Assembly: GCA_905221605.1 (NCBI GenBank) | Contig: CAJNDS010002143.1 | Location: 62,001 to 126,000, forward strand | DNA from: Symbiodinium natans | Lineage: Eukaryota; Sar; Dinophyceae; Suessiales; Symbiodiniaceae | Direction: 5' to 3' | Length of the DNA stretch: 64,000 bases | In this document: piece by piece, positions 57,164 to 64,000 of the stretch | Numbering within the stretch: position 1 is the stretch's first letter | Layout of the letters: every line of letters begins with the position of its first letter | Notes under the pieces: generated by a model | Seen by the model: only the letters and a program-made list of their open reading frames with translations | What the model was told of the DNA's origin: nothing | The model's database searches: none | Program-made: the position numbers and the translations under genes

Positions 57164-59370
57164 GAAAATGCACAGATCAAAGACACATCAAGCCCTTCTG
57201 AGACAAACTGCAAGACAGTGCGCAAGTTGCGGGGAACACTTGCAGAGCCTTGGCCCGGACTCTGAGATGCAGTCGTCCTGTGGAGAAAAAAAGTTCAACC
57301 ACATTTGCACCCAAGAGCGCATTTTGCCCACACGACTGGACTTTCACAGAGTTGATATGATTCAAACGGCCTCAGAGTATGGGGAAGGGGTGACACGTAG
57401 TTCCCGCCCAGGAGAGTCTGCCAGCCTGCGGTCAAAGTGCCACTGTTGCTGTCACCTTTGCCTCTGAGACTCCTGGGCCTGAAGGATTCCCACGCTGACT
57501 CAGCGTGCTGAAGCGCTGGCCTAATGAGATACCAGACATTGCTGAACACAGCTCCGCCCAAGCAACGTATCTCGGGTTCCAGCGATGCTGAGCGTGGACC
57601 TGTGCTAGGACCTGCACTACAGCAATGAGCATCCCGACAAAGAGAAGTCACGGCCACGCTTTGGGAAGGTCTGCTACGTGGCATGCAGTGGTGCGATCTT
57701 CGATGCAATTCTCTCGTACCTCGGAGATCTCCGGCCGAGTCGTTGACCAGAGTCTCCTAAAAAACAGAACAGAACTCAACAGAATGACATCGGGACGCTG
57801 CATGTTGCACCCTTACATACGCCAACGATGTGCTCGACAAGTGGATGCCGTTCTCACGATCGGCAACATATGGTGAGATGTTGGAGTCGCGTCGGAACGC
57901 GCTTTTTCACGCTGCATATAGAACCGGTGGCACACAAGCCTCTCTTATAAGATATCGATAAGCATGAGAAAAATGGGCTGACGCCACCGCCTTCTAGCCT
58001 TCGGCTCCGAGACAAGAAGCTTGAACGTCATGCTGAAAGCTATCTTTGGCTGTTTCACAAGGGCATCGGGAAATTAGGGGAATTCGGGCTTCACCCGCAA
58101 GCCCCAGGCCCGAAATCTGCATTGCACGATTGCCGATGCGTGCAGAAAAGGGCGCATGGGGGTTGGGGGATCGAAATACGATGCTTCTCTGACTCTAAAG
58201 GCGGCGGCATCTGGGGCTAGAGTCGCGCAAACTCGGGCGGCATCTAGCCCGTGCGTCTTGGCATTCAAAACACACTGCCATAGCTCTGTATCTTAATTGG
58301 AAAGCTTTACAAGAAGTTTAGACTGTGAGAAAACTCCAATAGAAGGTTGCCTGGCACGATCCCAGGCCATGTACAAAAAGGAATCTGATATGGTTGAAGC
58401 CAAGAATAAATGACAGCAAAACAAATGTTCAGAACCAGCAATCTCCAAGTTTGGAGGCAAGCGACTGCTGGTTTAAGCGCAAATCGCCGAGTGAAGGCGA
58501 TTTTGCGATGAAGACAAGCGCTCTTTGGCGATGTCCAAACTGTTGTTGCAGTGTTCCAAGCTGAATATGCATGGAAAACTGAGGAATGCAGCTGTCTCGG
58601 TTCCTAACCGCTGGCCCTGCAAACACTGGCATGACATGTGATTCTACTTCCTATGGCTTTACACTTCACAGGACTTGCTCGTCATCGATTTACAACTTTT
58701 GTGGCAAAAGAAGGCCGGTCTGATCAGAAAGGAGGTGGCATTCAGGGTGCAATTTGGGAGACCTGCATGGCTGGGCAGGAAAGGAAGCGTCAAGAAATCA
58801 GTGGCCAAGGGATTTGGCTTCTGCAAGTGCAAAGCAAAATGCTCGGCGTCACCTGCTCGGCGTCGCGCCGTACTAAACTGTAAGACGAGGTGGGGGGGGG
58901 GGGGTCATACATCTTCTAACCAAAGCAACGTCGTCCTCTGAGACTTTCTGCCTAACGCTTCGCGCTTCATGGAGGAAACAGCTCAACAAGTAACAAGTAC
59001 ATTCAGGGTAGGCATCATTTTTGCAAGATCTATCCGATTTATCCTATGCGATGAAAATGCCTCACAGCTGCTGCCACAAGCATGCCTCACATTTGTTGCG
59101 ACGAGCTCGAGGGAATGTCAGGAATGCCCATGGCCTCACGGTTTCGACTGACACCATGAATGACAGAATCCCGTTCAAAATGTGTCCTGGGGATTCCTGG
59201 GATGTTGGGCTGACGGTGGTGTCCAGAGACGATAGTTCTTCCCGACCGAAGCAGAAGATGCAGAATACGGCATGTCGAGCTGTCTTTCAACTCTCAAAGC
59301 TGCGCATGTGTCTTAACCAATGGCACATTGTTTAACGTCGAGATGCCTGCAGGGACATGCGTCAGGTTGA

Positions 59371-59823
59371 ATGCGATGTCTGAAAGACATGCTAGTTTCC
59401 AGCCCGGCTTCTCCTGTGCTGTCTTGCCAAACAAAGTTTGCCAGCGCTACCCTTGTGGATTCTTTCACCTCACCCAGTGACCGTATGCATCACAAACAAT
59501 ATACACCAATCGCGGAAACATGCATCAATCAATACGAATCCCCAAGTAGACGCTGCATTTCAAGCAGCCGCGAAGAACATGTTGAAACCCCGTACATGTG
59601 GCAGCTAACGGCTTGTTTCATGTGCTATGTGCTTGGCCAGGAATCCCCGAGGAGACGCTGCGCTCTCTGCAACCGTGTTCAGGTTGCAGTGCTGGCAGCT
59701 GCTAACTACCACAAAATTGTGGGAGAAATCCTGATGTGGCACAACAACCCAAGTCGAGGACCAGAGGATGCTGTGAGTCAGGCAACAAGTCTGGCAACCA
59801 AGAAGGGACCGATGTCACTATGA
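59371..59823 (+). CDS. Plus-strand open frame of uncertain status
   Basis: A 150-codon frame reads QLTACFMCYVLGQESPRRRC, then VAVLAAANYHKIVGEILMWH, ending with TSLATKKGPMSL at a TGA just before a tandem repeat. There are no competing long minus-strand frames here, unlike elsewhere. No domain was recognised. It may be a plus-strand exon or chance. Confidence 0.25.
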   Translation: MRCLKDMLVSSPASPVLSCQTKFASATLVDSFTSPSDRMHHKQYTPIAETCINQYESPSRRCISSSREEHVETPYMWQLTACFMCYVLGQESPRRRCALCNRVQVAVLAAANYHKIVGEILMWHNNPSRGPEDAVSQATSLATKKGPMSL

Positions 59824-59885
59824 TATTACTATGATATTACTATGATATTACTATGACATTACTATGACATTACTATGATTCCATG
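59818..59885. repeat. 11-bp tandem repeat TATGATATTAC
   Basis: Five to six copies of TATGATATTAC with GACATTAC variants directly after the plus-strand open frame. Confidence 0.9.
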
Positions 59886-60107
59886 ATACTACTATTTCAT
59901 GTGCCATAATAGGTACACCCGCCTGTGCAGAAGGAGCCTCACTCTGCGCCTGATTTCGGGCAACGTCGCTTTTCAGAGAAATTGCACCGTAACCCCCAAG
60001 TCATGCACACCCGTATCAGCTCAAACGGCGTGACCAATCTTGTGCCTGGTCGCGATTGAGGGCACGCAGCACAGAAGCTGCATACTTCTTCGTCATGGGA
60101 CCTTCAC

Positions 60108-60690
60108 CACTGTGTCTGAATTCTGGCTCGTAAACCATCGACCTCAGATCGTGGCCGGGGCCCGGGCTGGCTTTGGAAAGCTGCGCTGCGCCACTGATAT
60201 CCTGGCACAACATGGCTTCATGAGTGTACTCTACGGGCTTTGAACTAGAGCAGCCCTGGCAACTCTGCAAAGCCACCTCGCGAGCAGCAGCAGCCTTGAT
60301 AAGCACGGACGTTTTTCTCCAAGTGAACAATGTGCATGAGGCCAGGAGCCGCGCGGACTCGCTCCTGAAAGCCTCAATAGCTCTGAATGCAACAGCACGC
60401 AGCCCGTGCATCAAAGTGTGCAATCAACACCAAGTGCGAAACCTCAACTACAATTTGCTTGCACTCCTCGCGCACCTCAGAGCTCTTGCAAGTGAAGCGG
60501 ATGTCGGAAGAAGGTGCCGAGATCCACTCGATCCACTCGATCCACGCTGTGAGCCCCACCATTTTGGGTGGTCGGTCCTTCTTCGGCTTGGCCTCAGTCG
60601 AGCTAGGTCTAAGATGGTCTAAAGTCCTCGCTCGGCAACCGTGTCTGAGAGTCAGACGTGGCTCAGGTGACAATATTTGCAAGACCTGCA
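60108..60690 (-). CDS. Unassigned multi-exon gene
   Basis: Exon 60108-60201 (after GTGCCAG, donor AGTG/gtgaag) reads DISGAAQLSKASPGPGHDLR, then SMVYEPEFRHS. Upstream, 60300-60410 reads VAFRAIEAFRSESARLLASC, and 60440-60560 reads SDIRFTCKSSEVREECKQIV, then VEVSHLVLIAHFDARAA. Downstream, near 60050-60105, KKYAASVLRALNRDQAQDW follows. All are on one strand within 0.7 kb and clearly protein-like, so a compact gene is likely. No family was recognised. Confidence 0.45.
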
Positions 60691-61628
60691 AACTTTGTCG
60701 CGCAAGATGTTGACCGATCAGGGCTGCAAACGCACAGTCGCTTTAACCAAACGAGAAGCGAACAAGGGGCACGTAGCCGTGCAGAGGACAACATGAGCAG
60801 TCTTCGAAAAAGACAGTAATATTACCCGTGCCGAAGGCTCCAGCCAGTTTGTTTCCGGATCCCCGCACTAGAAACAAATCAGTGCAGGCAGCACATTGGT
60901 GGAGTCTGGTCAAGACTTGCTACAAGGCACCTTTCGGCAGATGCACTTCCAGAGTCCATCACTTGATTACCCGAGCTCTTTGAGAAGCGCACTGCACTTG
61001 ACGGCTTATGCATTTTCTGCTGCACTAACATCGAAGAAGCGTGAGCACGAGTGGGACATAATCGATTTCAGTATACATGCAAACGAGATGATCAACGAAA
61101 TTTCCTTACAGCAGGGCCATCTTCACCTCTTGATAAGCTAGTGAGCCAACAAGTAGCAAATGCCACCAGATGCAACATAGGCCGCAATGTCATAACGTGA
61201 CAAACAGAGCAGTGAACAACAATCAGAGCAAGGCTGGAGTAGAGAGCAATATGTTGCAATACGTTCTGCGTAGTTCTGGTTGTGCCTGCCAAACTGACAT
61301 CCAGGCTTGCTGAAAGCGTAGAAGCAAGGCTTGCCTCAGCCAGCGCAAGAGAATGGTGTTGGGGATAATGGATTGAAAGAGAGCAGGAGAAGAAAGCAAA
61401 ACAGGACAGCGAGAGAGTGTGTCAAGAGAGCTGAAAGAAAGGATCAGGAAGAGCAAGGGGGACGCGAGGGCACTGAAATCCAATCGATGCTGGTTTAATG
61501 CCCACTTGCTGAATTAAGAAATCGGCACGTACCCTCAGCGTGCCGAAGAGATCCCACAGTGGGGATGTCATCAGGCAAGTCCTTCATCTCGATTCGGACA
61601 AGCAAATTTCACACATTTTCACACATAC

Positions 61629-61709
61629 CCACGATTCGTACTCTTCTGCCAAAGGTTTCCTGCTCCTCTGCTTCTTGCCGCGTACTTGCTGCCGCAAAGG
61701 ATGGACCTC
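61629..61709 (-). CDS. Basic exon, unassigned
   Basis: Bounded by a pyrimidine-rich acceptor ending GTGCAG and by TCGTGG/gtatgt. Exactly 27 codons read EVHPLRQQVRGKKQRSRKPL and AEEYESW. Just upstream, around 61770-61815, another segment reads FRCRTDLERLENVHNYPEEQ. Basic then acidic; function unknown. Confidence 0.45.
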
Positions 61710-61860
61710 CTGCACAAAAACTTCCAGAAAAGGCGAAGAACACGGTTCCGTGACTGCTCTTCTGGGTAATTGTGGACGTTCTCTAAGCGCTCTAGGTCGG
61801 TCCTGCACCTGAACAAGTCGGCATAGGCAAGTTACTAGGCGACCTTCCGAAGCAAACGTG

Positions 61861-62193
61861 TCACATGCACCGCATGTGAAAAGCAGGAGGGGGCACCGAG
61901 AAGACCCTGAACAGCGGTGAATCCACACCATCCACAGCCCCGCTGTTCTCGTGGTATACAACATGGAGTCTGCAGCCTTGCAATAACGTGGGGGCAACGA
62001 AGGACGATTCAATGTTGACATGCCAAGCTGGTGCAGTGGCAAGCGAAGATGGTTTCACTGTGTGGTACGAAACCATCCGGGCCAAAGCACTTGCCATGCG
62101 CGGCTGCATATTCAATAGTACCTGCTGAAAGCCGCACCTGTCGTGTCCGTAAACGACGCTCGTTTTCGATGAGCAAACCGAGTCTGAGTTCAA
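61861..62193 (-). CDS. Possible long exon, unassigned
   Basis: An open stretch of 110 codons reads DRCGFQQVLLNMQPRMASAL, PSSLATAPAWHVNIESSFVA and CRLHVVYHENSGAVDGVDSP. It has balanced composition and lies directly upstream of the basic exon. The boundaries are not fixed. Confidence 0.35.
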   Translation of the reverse strand: MNSDSVCSSKTSVVYGHDRCGFQQVLLNMQPRMASALARMVSYHTVKPSSLATAPAWHVNIESSFVAPTLLQGCRLHVVYHENSGAVDGVDSPLFRVFSVPPPAFHMRCM

Positions 62194-62269
62194 CAGGCTA
62201 ACACCAAGAGGTGTCTGTTTATCGCATCTTTTCCCTTATCCAGGCAAGTTGTTGTGTAGCTCGTTCGAA

Positions 62270-62560
62270 TCAATGCGCGTGCATCTCTCTGATACTCACT
62301 GCTGTGTCTTTGTCCGGTTTGTTCTTGTCCTGTCTGGCCTGTCTGTGTTGGCATCGGCTCCTGTAAAGCCAAAGCAGCAAGTCGCGGATAGGCACGCCTG
62401 CATTTGTTTTCAACACATTGTCCCCGTCGTCAAGTGGATGAAGGGAGCTATATCGGGCCACCCACAAAAGGAAAGCCGCTGCTGCAGCCAATCTGGGACA
62501 ACCACTTGTTGCCCGTCCACTGGTCTCCACACACCTTCCTGCATTTCCCTGACACATTGG
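62270..62560 (-). CDS. Possible exon, unassigned
   Basis: The minus strand reads PRLAAAAAFLLWVARYSSLH, NVLKTNAGVPIRDLLLWLYR, then HRQARQDKNKPDKDTAVSIR. A hydrophobic segment is followed by a basic tail. It is open on one frame over the interval; splice sites are not fixed. Confidence 0.3.
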   Translation of the reverse strand, partial: PMCQGNAGRCVETSGRATSGCPRLAAAAAFLLWVARYSSLHPLDDGDNVLKTNAGVPIRDLLLWLYRSRCQHRQARQDKNKPDKDTAVSIREMHAH

Positions 62561-62769
62561 CAGGTTCGTGAATGCTGTGTGCTTCTGGCGATACTGCTGT
62601 GAGACCTCGAATTCGGTACCCGCGGTGCTTTCGGAACTTCCCGGAGGATTCGCCGCGAGCTCTAGCTTCGCATGACAGACCACGCAAGCTTCCCTACGTC
62701 AAAATGCCCTACCCTCCTTGGTGTCATGAAAGAACTCACTGCACTCCTGAGGCCCCAGCGGTGACCAGC

Positions 62770-63250
62770 TAGACATCACTGGGGTCAGCTCCGTATACGG
62801 CGGAAATCCCATCCTTTACGTGTCGGCTTGAAGCTAGTGTTTCCTCGGCATCTTGCAAAGACCTGGCTATCTTTGATTTTCTTTCAACCTACCTGATCCG
62901 AGCAGCATCCCTAGTGGTTGTTTAGATTTGTTTAGGCTCTTCTTTTGGAACGATGAAAGGGGTTCGGGCTTCTTTGCTCTTACTTTGGATGCTTGCAGCG
63001 CTTTCCTGAGCTTCCAATAAACACATAAATGAGAATAGGAAACCGACGGAACCGCCTCAAGCAGAAAAGGATCAGTTGTGCTCAGGCATTGGAGTGCGAC
63101 CCAGAACCCACAAGGCTTGGATTCTAGAAACTACCAAAAGAATGCAAGGACATCATTTTGCACAGAACAGTAAAGCATGCTTTCTTGGGATTGTCGTGAT
63201 TCTTGCAGCCGTGCACTGTGCAGGTTTCTGAACGCGAAAACAGCACCCAT
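62770..63250. other. No gene seen
   Basis: No protein-like exon was found on either strand. On the plus strand several AT-rich pieces occur, without repeats. Confidence 0.4.
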
Positions 63251-63648
63251 CCCTCACCCTAGCTGCCCCTGAGTTTGCGGGGGGTGCGGCAGAATGCGGT
63301 AGGGGCGGGGTCCATGACGAAGCATGGGGCACGGTTTGGGGCTCATCTGGCGGAGGCTCGACAGACTTTGAGGCCCTGGACCACAGGTTCCGTTTTGGCT
63401 TTTCAGCGACAAGTGGCCGTTCAGCAAGCGGGGAGCATTTGCTTGAAGGTTCTTCAGATCGAAAAAGGGTGGGAGGTGCTTCGCTGCAACTAAACCCGCA
63501 TCCACAGGATTCTGCCAGATGCAGACCTCATTGGGTGACCTCATGGCGCGAAGGGGAAGGAATCTTAAATCTGAAAACCGAAGACCTCAAGGGTTAGCAG
63601 CTTAGGACCAACCGCCCCGAACAAACCTTCAGGCATTGGCGACCTTAC

Positions 63649-63979
63649 AGACTCAACACTAGAAGCGCAAACAAAACTTCCCGTCATCGTCCAATCGTTG
63701 ACAAGCAGAATCGTGCGAACCGAACCGTTGGAAAACAACTCGCACAGCGCCACACTAAGGCTCAAATGATCAAATGTTTCTTGCATGCCGGATGGAGAGC
63801 AGGCAAGGGCGCGAGAGGGAGGGGGATGCGCACTGAGTCGCGGGCAGATTCTGCGGAACAAGGTGGGTGTAGCTTGTCACCTGCACAAAGGCACCCACTG
63901 CATCCGAAGAGATGCAGGAGACGGCAAAGGCCAGACCTGGGCTGTACCCATAAGCTGCTGCACCTGTCAGGTCTTCCAT
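63649..63979 (-). CDS. Unassigned gene, exons at the right edge
   Basis: Exon 63881-63979 or beyond reads MEDLTGAAAYGYSPGLAFAV, then SCISSDAVGAFVQ, ending at CAG/gtgaca. Exon 63649-63779 (after GCATGCAAG) reads TFDHLSLSVALCELFSNGSV, RTILLVNDWTMTGSFVCASS and VES, ending at a consensus GTAAGG donor. Their phases do not join directly, so a small exon or another acceptor lies between. The gene runs in from beyond 64000. No family was recognised. Confidence 0.5.
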
Positions 63980-64000
63980 CTTCGTGAAGTTTCGGAAAAG

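Larger units (their letters stand above)
57720..60010. other. Few supportable exons
   Basis: Minus strand near 58430-58580 reads IQLGTLQQQFGHRQRALVFI. On the plus strand 58675-58900 reads KEVAFRVQFGRPAWLGRKGS. From 59300 to 60000 only the plus strand holds long frames. No pair of splice sites and no family could be supported. A G-run lies at 58891-58904. Confidence 0.3.

Overview
The window looks like nuclear DNA of a dinoflagellate, a Symbiodinium-like or related alga. This rests on several things read in the sequence. There are no bacterial-style long genes. Recognisable proteins appear only when short minus-strand exons of about 30-160 bases are joined. The introns inferred mix GT-AG and GC-AG ends, often with a shared G at the junction, which is known for dinoflagellates. 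A degenerate CCCTAAA (TTTAGGG-type) tract lies inside the window. Microsatellites are numerous, and nearly all supported exons lie on one strand, as in unidirectional dinoflagellate gene arrays. No rRNA, tRNA, CRISPR, insertion sequence or virus was recognised.

Layout from left to right; all genes are on the minus strand unless stated. 1-2.9 kb: no gene seen, CA repeats. 2.99-3.65 kb: C-terminal exons of a multi-span membrane protein. 4.0 kb: a coiled-coil terminal exon. 5.06-5.79 kb: the 3' half of an O-methyltransferase-like gene (5 exons, phases consistent, stop present). 6.4-7.0 kb: unassigned exons. 7.57-8.97 kb: exons with an acidic helical part and a segment like the plastid-lipid-associated (PAP/fibrillin) domain. 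9-11.2 kb: large CA/CACACCCA array, degenerate TATG repeats and a pyrimidine tract. 11.3-12.4 kb: acidic/lysine-rich exons. 13.55-14.1 kb: membrane segment plus EF-hand-like acidic exons. 15.34-16.10 kb: the 5' half of an O-methyltransferase-like gene (6 exons, motif I to the exon before the conserved PGG strand). 16.79-18.7 kb: a largely reconstructable NMN adenylyltransferase gene.

19.4-20.7 kb: unassigned exons. 20.77-21.59 kb: compound trinucleotide/decamer microsatellite. 22.67-23.40 kb: interstitial telomere-like tract. 23.4-25.5 kb: unassigned and membrane exons. 27.8-28.07 kb: an RIIa/Dpy-30-like docking exon pair beside a minisatellite. 28.96-29.19 kb: C-terminal exons of a membrane protein. 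29.98-31.22 kb and 34.74-35.35 kb: two cyclic-nucleotide-binding-domain coding regions separated by a 1-kb CA/CACACCCA array. 35.7-42.8 kb: helical, coiled-coil and acidic exons around a CTG/CTCCTG array. 42.9-46.3 kb: little that can be supported. 46.4-46.86 kb: coiled-coil exons. 47.25-47.8 kb: GGT/TAG arrays. 49-64 kb: scattered unassigned exons (zinc-finger-like, membrane, helical) and short repeats.

The assignable genes point to NAD biosynthesis (NMNAT), SAM-dependent methylation, cyclic-nucleotide signalling (two cNBD regions and an RIIa-like dimerisation module) and possibly plastid lipid bodies (PAP/fibrillin-like). The most striking observation is that the two methyltransferase parts are complementary halves of one fold, joinable in the same phase, but lie about 9.55 kb apart with exons of other genes on the same strand in between. 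Exon models were built by eye from splice signals and protein-family patterns. Where several exons agree in phase confidence is good; isolated exons are only probable.
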